Source: Nymphaea colorata (lineage: Eukaryota; Streptophyta; Magnoliopsida; Nymphaeales; Nymphaeaceae). Taken from it: 64,000 nt of DNA. The position numbers were made by a program, and so were the translations under genes. The notes beneath the pieces were generated by a model that was given only the letters and a program-made list of their open reading frames with translations, was not told where the DNA came from and ran no database searches. Positions within the stretch are counted from its first letter, which is position 1. Every line of letters starts with the position of its first letter. Location of the stretch: the NCBI RefSeq assembly GCF_008831285.2, contig NC_045138.2, positions 13,652,571 to 13,716,570 of the forward strand. The letters are read 5' to 3'. Positions 1-12,605 of this stretch are shown here, one piece after another.

Positions 1-2251
1 ATTTCTCTTTTCTAAAAGAAAATGGAAACATAGGTGCCTATTTGGAATTAGACTTACCAACGTGGCCCTCGATGAAATTTCATCTCTCTCTCTCTCTCTC
101 TCTCTTCTTTCTGCGCGGGCGCGCCAGTTTTCTTGCTTTGCGTGCCCTTTGGACCCTGAGTGTCTGAGTGATTCACCAGCATATCATATTCTACTGGGGA
201 TTAGCACAGAAAGAAAAAATAACATAAATGCGATTGTCAACTCTGGAACGAGGGACCTGGCTCATGTTAAGCACAGAAAATCTTATCCTACAAAACAATC
301 TTATCATGCAGACCAAGTTCAGTGGAACTTTCCGCCAAGTTCAGTGAAACTTTCCGCCATGGCTACCTCCACAATCACCACCACCACCCATCATATTTCT
401 TGCACTCATTTCCTTCCTATTGGGGCCTTCTTGTCATTATGTATAAGCCTTGCAGATCTTCACAATGATAATTAATGGTGATCATTTTCCTCAAAGTGAA
501 AAAAGTTAAGTTTCATGGTGATTTTTGCAGAGACCATTGTCATCATCATCTTCACTGTCGACTTACGGCGCCTCTCTCTGTCGTCCACATTATCGATTTA
601 CTGCGCCTCTCTCTTTCGTTATGCAAACGCTTTGGATCCCCGGTGTAATTACTGTCGTTGTCAGTAGGAAATGCTCCCGCATTATCTTATTCCACGTTCG
701 GATTAGTAATTTTCCTTTGCGGGGTACTGCAATCAACAGAGAAGAATAGTATCCACTGTTGAATGAACAGGGCCACTCTGAGATGATGGGCTCGACTCGT
801 TAAAAAAATGAAGTCGTCGGGCAATTTACTTGGATAAATTTTCTTACCAAGAAGATGACAACCATGCTCGTATATTACGTGATCTCTGCTTCTTCATAAC
901 AATCATAACGACGAAGGCCTTCATCATACGATGAATGATGCGTATCATTGCCGTCTACACTTAATTATGTGCCCCTCAATTTATAGTCATCATCATCCTA
1001 ATCATCATTATGATCACATAGCGCATGATTACTATTCATTTATGATTTATGATGCACACACAATCTTAAATATTTTTTTTCGGGGTCGGGTGCATTTGAA
1101 TCCTTCATCAAGCCGTGTGATTTGGCAACGATTAAACGGGCCAGGTGCTTGATTACATATGGTTAATTAACCAAGTATCCATGGATTCAAGAGCAGCCCC
1201 AAATCCCGTGCTCTTAGATCTTGTATCTTCGGCAGCCCAGCTAGAATAGCAAATCAGGATTTGAGGTTTTGAATTTTAAGCTTTACCTACTCTTATCCAT
1301 AGTTTGATAGCCATGCAGGATTTTGCTGTGAAAATATGCAAATCGTTTGAGATTATAATCACATACATCCAAGGCGCAAAATATTATAATTCGGATGACA
1401 TCACGACCAGCTACCATGTGCATCCAATTAAGAATTCATCCACGCACAGACAGATGCTTTGTTCGAGCAGAAGAGACTGAATAGCTTGTTTTGTTCAGTC
1501 TCATGCCGACAAGGTCGAATATAGAACTGCGGAAACTACGACTACATGATTAATCTTTGTTATTTGAGCCAAAAGTGTTCTCAAGTCAACCGGTTGTGGG
1601 AGTAAGCTCGATCTTTTTCAAGTCAGGTTTATCAATAATAATCTTGGTGTTTCTCCCTTAGCTGAAATTCAATTTAAACTAAAATATGAATTACATAAAT
1701 ATACATCGCCCAGACCATGTGCGGGTGCGGCACTCATGGTAATGTTTTTTTTCTTTCTGTTGAATTAACGTTCACTTAATGTAGAACTATTATATAAAAA
1801 CAACTTGAAATATTATTCGATTAAAGGACTGATTTCTAGCTATTGTTTTGCCTTCTATGATGGGCAAAAACAGTAAATGATGGGATTTGAGAAGAATATT
1901 CCCCCAGCTGGTGAACCGTCACTCAAAGGGCGCGGTGCCATTAAATAGACCAAAATGGTTCGTTGGTTTGTAGTATTAATTGCAGATATTTGTTTTTTTC
2001 AACCATGCATGAACAGGATAGCACTTAAGGACCCTTTAGTTTCCTGAGACCGCCGCGAGCGATTACAGATCTTGGTTCATGATTTCATATGTTTGATCCA
2101 TAATGGGAATATGAACACTTTTTTCTGACAATTTAATGAATTACATTATACATTTGGGATCACTGTGTCTTCAAATTTATTGGTCTCAAATCTCACAGGA
2201 CTTGCGATTCGTGGACTAATTGGGAGATATTGAGACTTTTAAATCTACAGT
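1..2251. other. AT-rich intergenic DNA, no supported gene
   Basis: No coding exon with recognisable protein similarity was found. A 22-bp unit is tandemly duplicated at 314-335 and 336-357 with one mismatch. CAT-rich and CT-rich simple sequence occurs near 90-110 and 900-1,030. The short ORFs here are low-complexity and lack any flanking gene structure. Confidence 0.6.
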
Positions 2252-2690
2252 GCAGTCGAGCGCCGGCCCCACCCTCTCCGGCTCTTACTGTAGCCGTTGC
2301 CTGGCTTGACAGAGCAGGCTGGCTCGGAAGGCAAGAACATTAGAAAGTAGCCGGGCTGGGCTGTCTGTTTCTTCCCCTCTTTCTCCATAATTCGCTTGTG
2401 TTTTGAAGGGAGTAGTTGCCCATTTGTATCATTTCAATGAGACCCCACGTCTTTTAGTCTCGTGTTCTTGGAAAAGAAAAATTTTCCCCGATTTGGTTTT
2501 ATTGTTTGTCTCCTCTGTTGTTGTCCCACGAGTGTGATGGCGACGAAAAAGGAAAAATTTTACCCAACAAGCCCGAACTGTCTTTCGGCATTAATAGTGA
2601 AAGCTCACGACGTGTTTTTTTTTTTTCCACATTGCAGTCTCCGGACGTTTCCTTTTCCTCTGTTCGGCTTAGTGTTTCTGTGTTTGGTAC
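2252..2690. repeat. Degenerate third copy of part of the large inverted-repeat arm
   Basis: This stretch matches about 28,640-29,640 in the same orientation, and the reverse complement of about 8,560-9,620. An internal deletion joins the part equivalent to about 28,880 to the part equivalent to about 29,430. It is more diverged than the two arms are from each other, so it is probably an older copy. No protein is implied. Confidence 0.65.
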
Positions 2691-4904
2691 TAATTAATAT
2701 GATTAAAAATTATCGAGGCGAAGCTTGCCTTTCTATTCATGCACTTTAAAGCTTTTGCGAATTATAATTCTTGGACAAAATAAGTTCAAAGTTTCGTGAG
2801 AGCGTTATTAGTCTCCCAAAAATGTCTAAACCTTTTTAGGTGGGAATACCTATATTAAGCACTACCAAAATTGGATTATTTTATAATATAATATTATTTG
2901 CAATAACTAAAATTTATATTTTGATAAATTTACGAAGCTGCTGAACTTTTAGTGCAACAATGTCACCTACAGTTTGTAAAATTATAAAAAACTGTGAACT
3001 GTGTGAGTTATAAAATCATTTAGAGACACATGCATCATAAATAGTGTAATAATTTTCGTCTCAATAAGAAAAGAAGCAGTTTTAAGTACAAAGAGTTTTA
3101 AGAACTTTTAATGCAACAACGTCACCTTCCCTTTAAGTGCATTTATAAGGACGAAGGAGAGAAGCGACTATGTGCATGAGAGATGCAAAATTGTTGAGAA
3201 ATCAAGATAAAAGATTTAATTTATGAAGATTCTTTATTCTTTAAGTAAATTATCATTTGAATAACGGTAAAATAATCTTTTTAAGTATATTTCAGTAATT
3301 CCCATAAAGGTTGTGGTCTATTTTGAATTGAGGTGGCTATGTATGCTTTCTCGAACATTAAGGACTCGTTTTGTAATAATGTAAAAGCAAGTGGTTATAA
3401 GTAAGTTTTCTTTAGCTTCAGCCTTCAAGCAGTATTACAAGTCCCATATTTCAGGATTCCGAGTCATAAGAAATAAGATTTTCACAAATCCCGAGCATCA
3501 ATGGATTCAGACAGTGTATTTCAAGATTAATAAAATGTCGACAGCTGGTTATAAAGAAGAATATTGCTTTTAAAGGTATGTATTGGAAATATGACCTGCC
3601 TTTTGTAAGGGCAAAATAAATTTGGAAAGATGAAGTTTTTTTTTTGTTTCGTTTTATAAAATAGCAGAAATGCCCCTTTCTGAATATCGGAATCAGAAAT
3701 TTTGCACTGACAGGCACCATTTCAAATGTGTGTTCGAGCTTCGCATATTGCTATTCATCTGTACTTACCAGACAAATTGAGCTCTCTGAAATTTGAAAAC
3801 TGGGACCTAATGATTGTGGTAGAACTGAATGCTTTCAAAAATTGCAAGTTGCCATGAGAATCCAGTAAATCAATGCTGTCATTTCACTGTATGATCTAAA
3901 AATTAGTTCAACTATGAATCAATTGAATGCTTACAAGATCATTTCACCTTGACATGCTTAGATGAAGTTGCAGACCACATTTATGCCGACTGCCATGTGA
4001 GAGACAACATAAATAGAATAATTTCCTTTCCTTTTCAATTAGTTAACAGGACCAAAATTGGCTATTTGTCCATCAACGAGTGTTAGAGCTACACCTCTAA
4101 TCCCTGAATTCTTCCTGGTCAGTCTCACATTAGCTATTGCTAGTCTGTGCTTTTTTGACTTTCATGTGTGTTGTTGTTTGAAGAGGATGTCATGACAGAA
4201 GTTGATCGTCCAATTAGATGGAAGGGACAAAACTCTGTTTTCTCTTGAATTAGTCGTGCGTTTGGCCCAATTTTTGGCGATACTCACGATATAGGGACAC
4301 TCAAAAATTCATAGAAAATCACCCAGACTCTGTTTGCCCTCAAATTTGAACTGAAGGTCGCCAAGATGAAGGGAAATGAACGCCACAAAATTCAGCCCCA
4401 ACGGGAGCTTCCAAGAAAAAACACGCCCCATCTAAATATTGCTGGAAATCACAGTCTTTGTTTACAGTAAAACAGAGTACTCTGGCTGGCGGCGTTCACG
4501 ATTCTCCTTCGCCAGAAATTGGGGCTTTCCCCCAAATCGATTCTCCTATCTCTAATACCATAAAAGAATTCAAAACAGAGGAGAGAGAGATCAGCACACA
4601 AAGACAATGCAAGAGTATTTACGTGGTTTGATCATTGACGATCTACATCCACAGAATAATGGTATGCATTTTTTTTATTCTTTTCTCTCATATTGTTACA
4701 AGCTTCCTTTACAATTTTATACATCTATTGTAGCCGTTTGGGAGTTCAACGTTTTGATCGTTCTTTCTCTTCATAGTCTTCTTTCAATAGGAAGTTTCTC
4801 CTTGGCGCCCTGTTTCTTTTTTTTATCGTTGTCCCAATTTTATCAATCGCATCACCTTTTAATCTTGAAGGATTCGTTGGACTGGTTGCTCTATTTTCGT
4901 TAAC
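2691..4904. other. Intergenic DNA without a recognised gene
   Basis: AT-rich sequence. Around 4,605-4,660 a stretch containing TTTACGTGGTTTGATCA resembles sequence often seen at plant LTR-retrotransposon ends. No second LTR, primer site or coding domain was found nearby, so I do not call an element. Confidence 0.5.
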
Positions 4905-5555
4905 AAGTAAACGAACAAAGTAGGAAATTTCGACCGAACAAAGGAGGTGGAGAACATTATCAGGCATTTGTTTACGCACTTTGGAAGAAGAATTCTCAAC
5001 AGTGTAACTGTGTAAGAGCTAAGAATGTGTCGACATTAATCCAGAACGGAGATGTCGAACCCACTATGAAGTGCGAAAGTCGACCTGTCATATGATTAGA
5101 CATGGTTTTTCCACATAATCAGAAGAAGGATCTTGGTAAGTAGGGGTGGGGCAAGAAATTTTGTAGTCGCAGGAACCCAACTATACTTTCAAAATATTAA
5201 TAGAGGCCAAAATACAAATTTTCATAATTTTTATTTAAATAAAACTAAAACTTATTTCAAAATTTTAAAAAACTGATGGGGGCCCCTGTTCGTAAGCTTG
5301 CAATCTCATCTTCCAACGGATGTGTCGAGTAAAATATGAATCCAACAGTGATAAAAGAGTTGATCCTGTCAGGGCTATGGCTAAACCACTTTTTTTTAAA
5401 GGGCGTATGCAGTGGATATTTAGATTTAACCATAAAAAGATCATCGATCTCTAGCAGCGGGTGTTAATGACAAGTACATTATTGCAAGTCTGGTTCACAT
5501 GGTCTTTCCAATGAAACTGAACTTGTATACGTCGAAGCCACCTTTCTTCATAACG
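4905..5555 (+). repeat. Orphan copy of the IQM-gene 3' flanking segment
   Basis: It matches about 41,690-42,508, which lies downstream of the intact IQM gene, in the same orientation. The end (5,485-5,555) also matches 46,708-46,780. No IQM exon remains upstream here, so it is a dispersed flank fragment. It carries the same small hAT-like insertion as the 42-kb copy. Confidence 0.7.
5141..5288. mobile_element. 148-bp hAT-type MITE
   Basis: It starts TAGGGGTGGGGC and ends GGCCCCTG, which resembles the CAGGGGCGGAGC-type terminal repeats of plant hAT/Tip100-like elements. It is flanked by 8-bp near-identical direct repeats (TTGGTAAG at 5,133-5,140 and TTCGTAAG at 5,289-5,296). An orthologous insertion is at 42,129-42,277. 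It is non-coding. Confidence 0.65.
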
Positions 5556-6017
5556 AAAGTTTTTTTTTTTTTGGTTGCAACTTTGGAAGACATTTCGACT
5601 GGCTGACTCGGGTAGCCGGAAAAAGCTTTTCCGGCTGGGTATCAGGTGGGGCCTGGTAGCGGGTACGCCTCAGGCTTGGTAGCTTAGTGTGATAATTATT
5701 GAGCGACACTGGGTGGCCCAATGCCCATTCCTGGTTGCATTTACTAACAATGCCTTATCAAACGGATCATTACAGTTGGAGAATTGGGTTGATGTGCGCG
5801 AGAGTGAACCGACGGACACTGTCGTGCGACGTAGGGAAGCAGCAGCACACAAAATGCAACAAACCATGCAATATTTGTAAGTATCAAGAAATAAAATGCC
5901 AGGAAGTATCCAGTTCTAATGCCCATCTCTTCTACACAAGGGTTTTACCTCTCTCAACCCTCTCAACAAACGAAAGATACAACACTTGCCTCCTAAAAGT
6001 ACAAAACTTAATATATG
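5556..6017. other. Unexplained 460-bp segment absent from the related 42-kb copy
   Basis: In the 42-kb paralogous region the flanking repeats adjoin directly, whereas here about 460 bp intervenes. It contains a 10-bp-stem GC/A-rich hairpin at 5,614-5,636 and overlapping short ORFs on both strands with no recognisable product. It could be an insertion, or sequence deleted from the other copy. Confidence 0.4.
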
Positions 6018-7440
6018 TTGGACATGTGATCCCCTCTCAAACATCTTTATGAAAGTAAGGCTTTCTTATGCATGTGACTGTTGATGGCGATTTGATTCTG
6101 TTACCAGCAACCTAAGTTTTGAAGATGATTACTTAACCTAACAGAAATTCAGTGTCCTAACAAAAGTAGAAAGTATATTGGATTTTCTAGGGTGCATCAT
6201 CTTCTATATTTTGTTTTTTTTTTTACCTGCAAAATAATAATAATAATAATAATCTTTACAAGTAGATGATCGGTTTGTAGGAGACTGAGATATAAACTTA
6301 GAGAATGGAATGAGATTTTAGGTAGTTGCCTTAAGAATCTAGAAATGTTTTTGTTAATTGCACCAAAAATGTGAAATTGAAAAAGGAAAATCTAGGAACA
6401 AATGTAAAAGAAATCCATTCATGAGAGCTTCCTCATATGAATTGGAATTTGACAACAAATGTGTTAACTAATAAAAGTGATTACATTGGGATATATATTA
6501 GAGTTGCTAAGAACTTAAAGGCCACATTTAAAACCATGTGGTGCATTTTTCTCATGTTTGTTTGTTAAAAGTTGTTTATGATTTCTTGTCATTCGCACTC
6601 TCTCATTTCAATAGCAAAGAAATGACTTGTAGGTTGAAGAAATATATATGAAACAATACTTGTCTATCTACATTACCACAAGAGTGTTTAGTTGCTCTTT
6701 TTATCTTTCTTTTTTCTTCTAAAATCATATACTTTTAATCGGTAGGCTGACTGCGACAACTCGATGATATGAAGGACACATCAACTCCATTGGTGGTGGC
6801 TTGCTAAATTAAAAGGAAAAAAAAAAAAGAGAATGTATTCTTTCTCATATTTTAATTTTAGTACACATAATTGTCAAACAACTTTAGTTTATAGTGTAGT
6901 TTGCTTGAGCAAAATAAAGGAAAAGAAGTACTTCTATAGTCTACATGTCTATTGAAGAGGCCAAGCTCAGTTATTGATGCTTATTGGTTACTTTTAGTCT
7001 AAAAGTTTTGAATGAAAAGATTGAAGTTTTCGCGAAGAAATTAGAAATCCTTATTATTTTTTTTCATTTTTTTTACTTTTAAAGTCAAGATAAATTTTAT
7101 TTTGCGTCTTTTTGGAAGTTGGGGGTGGCCAGCTGGGGAGAGTGGCTGCTTGGAGAATTAATAGATGCACTGATATTATTTCAATTTTCTCAAGCAGGGT
7201 CTATTAATTTGTTTGACATTTGCCTTTTTTGTACGCTAGTCAAAAAAAGAAAATGAGTGTACCTGTACATTGTATCGAGTGGTGTGCTGAGGAATAAAGA
7301 TTTTCAGTTCAAACTTAAACTGGAGAAATATGTAAATTCTATATATATAAAAGATTTTCATTTGAGAAAACTGTAAATTATATATATATAAATAAAGCAC
7401 TGGATTCTCAAGGCCATCCCGCGCTAACTGATGCCACATT
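6018..7440 (+). repeat. R1 dispersed repeat, copy 1
   Basis: R1 is a non-coding unit of about 1.4 kb. Related copies lie at 10,390-11,760 (+), 26,440-27,862 (-) and 42,508-44,040 (+), with partial copies at 15,110-15,660, 22,000-22,790 and 32,990-33,360. The unit contains an ATA-repeat near its start, a long AT-rich body and a TA-microsatellite followed by AAAGCACTGGATTCTC. No terminal repeats or transposase were recognised, so its nature is unknown. Confidence 0.65.
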
Positions 7441-7635
7441 TTTGTTTATTTTGTGACTAACTGAGAGGGGAGCGAAGGAAGAGGGAGTAAATTTATGGGC
7501 AGCAAGAAGCCTCCTCCATCCAAAGTGACGAGGGGAGGGAAGGAAGATGCTACAAATTTATAGGCAGTGCCATCGATCGTACCTCCTCCATCCTCGTGAC
7601 CTCGCGGTTGCGATATTGACGACGAGTTAACACAT
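7425..7635. repeat. Orphan fragment of the MYB promoter segment
   Basis: It matches the segment upstream of MYB exon 1 at 16,650-16,790 and 24,410-24,540, including the tracts around CTAACTGATGCCACATTTTT and the GCGATCGATCGTACCTCCTC-like core. A partial internal duplication is present. No MYB exon accompanies it here. Confidence 0.6.
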
Positions 7636-8107
7636 TTTATATAAGTTAAACTAAAATTTTCTGTGCCGATCAATATCATGGATGGGGGAACAAGAGAGCC
7701 TCCTTGGTCCTTATCTCAGGCCTCTTGCTGGTCCAGGCGACTTGTGGAAAGGAGAAGGGATGCTGATTGTGACATCGGTGGGTCCGTATCCATCTGTATT
7801 GTATTATTAGGTTTGGATCAATAATTTAAAATAGATTCAAGATAAGATTGTACCGGATAACAATTGGGGGAGATGCATGGGGACTATGATCGCGTCGTTG
7901 GATCCAAACTAAGACAGAAGATCACCATCATGAGTTTTGGATTTGCATTAAAAGGCAAAACATGATCTGATTGTTAGAAGGGTGGGATTTGGGTTTGCAA
8001 GTTTGTCTACCAAACGCGACTAAATAAGTTTGGTTTCACTCTGATTTAGACCCAAGCTGATAGTGAAGATTGCAGATGGCTCTGCAAACCATCCTTAATA
8101 GAGAAAC

Positions 8108-8226
8108 GGATACGTTTTGCCTTTCCAGTTTCAACTAATTCTTAGGCAGAATGTAATGTATCCTTTCTCTATTAAAGATACGTTTTGCCTAAGAATCAAT
8201 TAAAACTAGAAAGGCAAAACGTATCC
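8108..8226. repeat. 119-bp perfect-ended miniature fold-back
   Basis: The two ends form a stem of about 47 bp with few mismatches (outer sequence GGATACGTTTTGCCTTTC, inner TTCTTAGGCA) around a loop of about 25 nt. The identical-length copy is at 29,916-30,034 in the other arm. It has the form of a MITE or of a hairpin-RNA precursor. No clear target-site duplication was seen. Confidence 0.65.
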
Positions 8227-9008
8227 TTAGGAACCACATGGTGAATGTCCACTAGGTTTCTACTTAGATATTCAAAAAAGATTTTGAAAATATTAACTTG
8301 TTGAATCTTGGTGCTTACTGAAGTTAAAAAAATAGGTTAGTTATAGCCAACATTCGTATATTGGACGTACATGAATTTTATACCAATTCTGTACTTCTTG
8401 TCTTTGTTACATGAAACATAAATTGTTATTTTTATCTTATCAAACACGTAAGTGATATGGGTTCGGTATATAGATAAGTGGAAACTTCCGGAGACTGCAA
8501 TGAAAGAAAAAAAAAAAAAAAGGACGTTATGAGCTTTCAGTATAAGGCGGAAAGAACATTCAGGCGTGCTGGGTAAAATTGTTCTTTTTCGTCGCCATCA
8601 CACTGATGGGACAACAACGGAGGAGACAAACAATAAAATCCAAATCGGGGGACAGAAGCCTAATTTTTCTTTTCCAAGAACACGAGACTAATGTGGGCTG
8701 ACATCCATTTGCACGTCCGGACGTAGATCGAGATTGATGAGAGTGTTTGCGTGCACGGGAAACTTCTCCGAGATAGGTTGCACTGAATAGCTTATTTCAG
8801 ATAAAATATCCCACCAGAAAAACTAGAACAGGTTCTCAGTGGACAATCCTACTTGATAAAAGGTAGCATCCTAAAAAATTTTACATGAAGGCGACAAACT
8901 GCGTTTCTAGAATTTTCTGAATTGGAACATGGATTGCATTCGACTTTCTTTTCTATTAGAGAAGCATTAATGTATTTTACTGCCTGACAGGCCAAGTGAT
9001 TGTTAAAT

Positions 9009-9155
9009 CACCGAATCTTTATTCATGAAAATATATCATAAGAACATTCTGATACCAAGATACCAAAATTAATGGTTTCTTGATTTCACCGAATCTTTAT
9101 TCATGAAAATATATTATAAGAACATCCTGATACCAAAATTAATGGTTTATTGATT
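9009..9155. repeat. Tandem duplication of about 75 bp, left arm only
   Basis: The unit containing CACCGAATCTTTATTCATG occurs twice in a row here, whereas the right arm has it once (about 29,050-29,115). It therefore arose after the arms separated, or was lost from one. Confidence 0.7.
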
Positions 9156-9775
9156 AAAATGACAAGTTTGCTCGATCCCCAGATCGAGCACCACCCTATT
9201 ACAAAAATTTGTCTTTTCATAACGAATGTGTTTTTCAATTCACCCAACCTTATTTTATTTCCTTGCGGACAACAAGTTCTAAAATCATATACTTTTAACT
9301 GAAATATAGGTATCTTATCCTGACAAAATCAATTAAATTTTCATATTTTTAAACCTAAAAGACATGGGGTCTGATTGAAATGATGCGACCTCTACGTATG
9401 ATTATAGATACTGGGGGAGCTCATGGAACCCATGAAAGAAAAAGCATGAATGATCAAATGAGCAACTACTTCCTTTAAACACGCTATAAAGAAGCGAATT
9501 ATAGAGAAAGAGGAGAAGAAACAGACAGCCCCGCTGCTTTCTAATGTCCTTGCCTTCCTAGCCAGCCTGCTCGGTCAAACCAGGCAACCGCTACAGTGCC
9601 ATAAGTCAGTCTGGTCAAACCCAGCCAACATCTCAATCTGTACAAATAATATTTGATCAGGATAGACCTAGGTCATTTCTGCATTCAAGTGCATTGGAGT
9701 ACTGGCTGGCCAAAAGTAATGTTCAACGTATGTATAAATCAAAATTAATGACCTAATGATAATTATATCTTGAAA

Positions 9776-9939
9776 CTTGAAAGGTTGTTTGGCAACAGAA
9801 ACACTTTGTTATAGTCTCATGAATTTGTCTCAACGAATAAGTAAGTTCAAGTTTAATTATCCTATGAACCTGATTCATTCGTTGGGACAGATTCATGGGA
9901 CACTTACAATGTATCTCTACTGCCAAATGACCCTTGACG
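9776..9939. repeat. 164-bp fold-back (MITE-like)
   Basis: The sequence folds on itself over most of its length, with outer parts CTTGAAAGGTTGTTTGGCA and, on the other strand, CGTCAAGGGTCATTTGGCA. The counterpart is at 28,311-28,475. The ORFs seen on both strands here are consequences of this symmetry. Confidence 0.6.
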
Positions 9940-10389
9940 AAGACATTGAGATCTACTAGCTTGAACATTGACCTTAAAATGCCTGAATTTCAGTAGTCGA
10001 TCATCAACTCGTCAAAGAAAAACGAACTGGGTTAACTCTTTTTTTTTTTTCACTCTCTTAATCCATACTCAGCAATTGTGATTTGCTTCGACTAATTCCA
10101 ATCAGCATTTGTGTTGTATGAACTTCATTTATTTTTTCTTTTTAATTTTGAATTCTATCTGACAAACAAGAATTCTTTCATACATCACTAATAACGTGAA
10201 TCATTTTTCTTTGCTTTTTGTATTGATGAGGAGAGAACGAATAAGAACGACCAAAAGCATGTGATCTCTTTTGGAGTGATTATGACATTACACCTTTGCT
10301 TTGACCACTACATTTTTGAAGTTGTGCGATTTTTGTAGGCGCAGATCGCCACTGGAGACAAATAGATCACAAGTTATATAACCAAAATG

Positions 10390-11685
10390 TGTGACATGTG
10401 ATTCCTTCTCAAACGTCTTTATGAAAGTAAGGCTCTCTTATGCATGTGACTGTTGATGGCGATTTGACCGTATGAGGTTTGTGACTCTGTTACCAGCAAT
10501 CGCAGGTTTGAAGATGATTATTTAACTTAACCGAATAAATTCAGTGTCCTAACAGAAGTAGAAAGTATATTGGATTTTCTAGGGTACACCATCTTCTATA
10601 TTTTGTTTTCTTACATGCATAATAATAATAATAATCTCTATAAACAGATGATTGGTTGGTAGGAGCCAGATACATAAACTTAGAGAGGATGGAACGAGAT
10701 TTTGGGTAGTTGGCCTAAGAATCCAGAAAAGTTTTTGTTAATTGCACCCAAAATGTGAAATTGGGAAAGGAAAATCTGGGAGCACATGTGAAATAAATCT
10801 TCTCATGAAAGCTTTCTCATCTGAATTGGAATTTGACAGCAAACGTGGTAACGTATAAAAAGTGATTACATTGCGAACACATATTAGAGCTGTCGATAAC
10901 TTAAAGGCCAGTCGTAAAACCATGTAGTGCATTTTGCTCATGTTTGTTTGTTAAAAGTTGTTTATGATTTCTTGTCCTTCGCACTCTCTCATTTCAATAG
11001 CAAAGAAATGACTTGTAGGTTGGAAAATATATATAGAGTAATACTTGTCTGTCTTTTTTTTTCCACTAAAGTCTCCTACTTTTAATTGGTAGGCTGAATG
11101 CGACAACTCAATAATATGAAAGAGGCATTGGCTCTATTGGTGGTGGCTTGCTAAATTAGAAGGAAAAAAAAATAGTATCCTTTTCCATACTTTAATTTTG
11201 GCACACATAATTGTCATTGTGTAGTTGAGCAAAATGAAGGAAAAGAAGCAGCTCTAATTTATGTTAGCTTATAGTTTAGATGGTCCATTGAAGGGGCCAA
11301 GGTGAGGCATTGATGCTCATTTATTTACTTTTTAGTCTAAAAATTTATTTTATTAGAAATATCGAAGTTTTTGGGAATAAATTACAAATCCTTGCTCTCT
11401 TTTTTCATTTTTTATTTTTAAAGTCAAGATAAATTTTATTTTGCATCTTTTCAGAAGTTGGGGATGGGCCGTTGGGGAGAGTGGCTGGTTGAAGAATTAA
11501 TAGATGCACTGAATTTTCTCAAGCATGGTCTATTAATTTGTTTGACACTTGCCTTTTGTGTACACAAGTCAAAAAGAGAAAATAAGTATACATGTACGCT
11601 GTATCTAGTGGTGTGTCGATTTCAGTCCAAACTTAAATTGGAGAAATCTGTAAATTCGATATATATAAAAGATTTTCTTTGAGAA

Positions 11686-11744
<59 letters not shown>

Positions 11745-11760
11745 TTTCTCAAGGCCATCC
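10390..11760 (+). repeat. R1 dispersed repeat, copy 2 (within left arm)
   Basis: It is nearly full-length against copy 1. It carries a long TA microsatellite at about 11,691-11,742 at the position where other R1 copies have a shorter TA tract. Confidence 0.65.
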
Positions 11761-12059
11761 CACCTCATTAACACAGCCCAAAAAAAAAGTACATTGGGCT
11801 GAAGTATGTATCATCCCAGCCGCGACATTTTGGGTAGCATATTAAACTGTGTTTTAGACAAAATATTATCCATATAATATGTTTATAACACTAATTTAAC
11901 ATAAATCAAGTTTTAGTCCACGTCATTCTTGTAAAAAATTGATCTTTATACTATCAAAATTTTGATGTTATAAGGGCCGTTTGTTTTTAAAATATTAAAA
12001 AAATATTATTTAAGTAAGAAAACAACTAAGTTAATATCCGGAATTGCTTGAGGCATCAC

Positions 12060-12592
12060 TAGGAGCGGAGGGAGAGGGGGGCACCTGGGCCATGGCCCTA
12101 CCACGGTACATGGAAAAAAAAAATTATAGTTAAAAAATTAAAATTTTTTTGTTTGGCTCAACCCGCCTTGATGTGTTGGCCCTACCCTGTTTTGCCAACC
12201 TCGCCCTCTCTCTCTGGCCCTACCCTGTGTCGCCGGCACCTTCCTCTCTCTCTTGCCTCGCGCCCTCTCTGTCGCTCACTCCTTGAGTCCCTTCCTCTCT
12301 GGCTCACAGCACAGGCCATTGCTGGACCAGCCTTTTCTCTCATGCCCTCTCTCTCTTGCGCCCACTCCCTCACTCGCTCCCTGCCTCTCTGACCCATAGT
12401 GCAGGCGAACGCCGGCCCCGCTCTCTGTCTCGTGCGCTCTCTCTCAATCTCTCACTCGCTCCTTGCCCTGCAGGGGCGGAGGAGACCGCTTGGCCATGGC
12501 CTTACCCCAAAGCATGAAAAAAAAATTATATTTAAAAGATAAAAAACTTTTAGTTTGGCCCAACCTGCCTCGATCCGTTGGTCCTACTTCAC
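12060..12592 (-). mobile_element. Truncated hAT-like element at the inner end of the left arm
   Basis: It begins TAGGAGCGGAGGGA directly after GGCATCAC (12,052-12,059), the reverse complement of the GTGATGCC target duplication of the related elements at 13,168 and 25,402. The body is CT-rich on this strand. It stops near GTTGGTC at 12,592, lacking the other terminal repeat. A second internal CAGGGGCGGAG end at 12,471 suggests a nested or composite structure. Confidence 0.6.
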
Positions 12593-12605
12593 TGCCCCTA
12601 CTCTC

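Larger units (their letters stand above)
7635..12592 (+). repeat. Left arm of a 4.9-kb inverted duplication
   Basis: Read on the opposite strand, this interval matches 25,661-30,494 almost end to end, including R1, two fold-back elements and a hAT-like insertion. Sampled blocks (for example 8,101-8,280) are nearly identical to the other arm. The outer junction is at a TTATATAAGTTAAACT stretch. The left arm has its own tandem duplication near 9,009-9,155. Arm spacing is about 13 kb. Confidence 0.85.

Noticed and set aside
62-475. 137-codon ORF at the left end
   Set aside because: It starts in a CT microsatellite, is low-complexity (Ser/Leu, then Thr/His runs) and has no splice context or known domain.
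4590-4680. LTR-retrotransposon end
   Set aside because: Only a short motif fits; no partner LTR, primer-binding site or coding domain is nearby.
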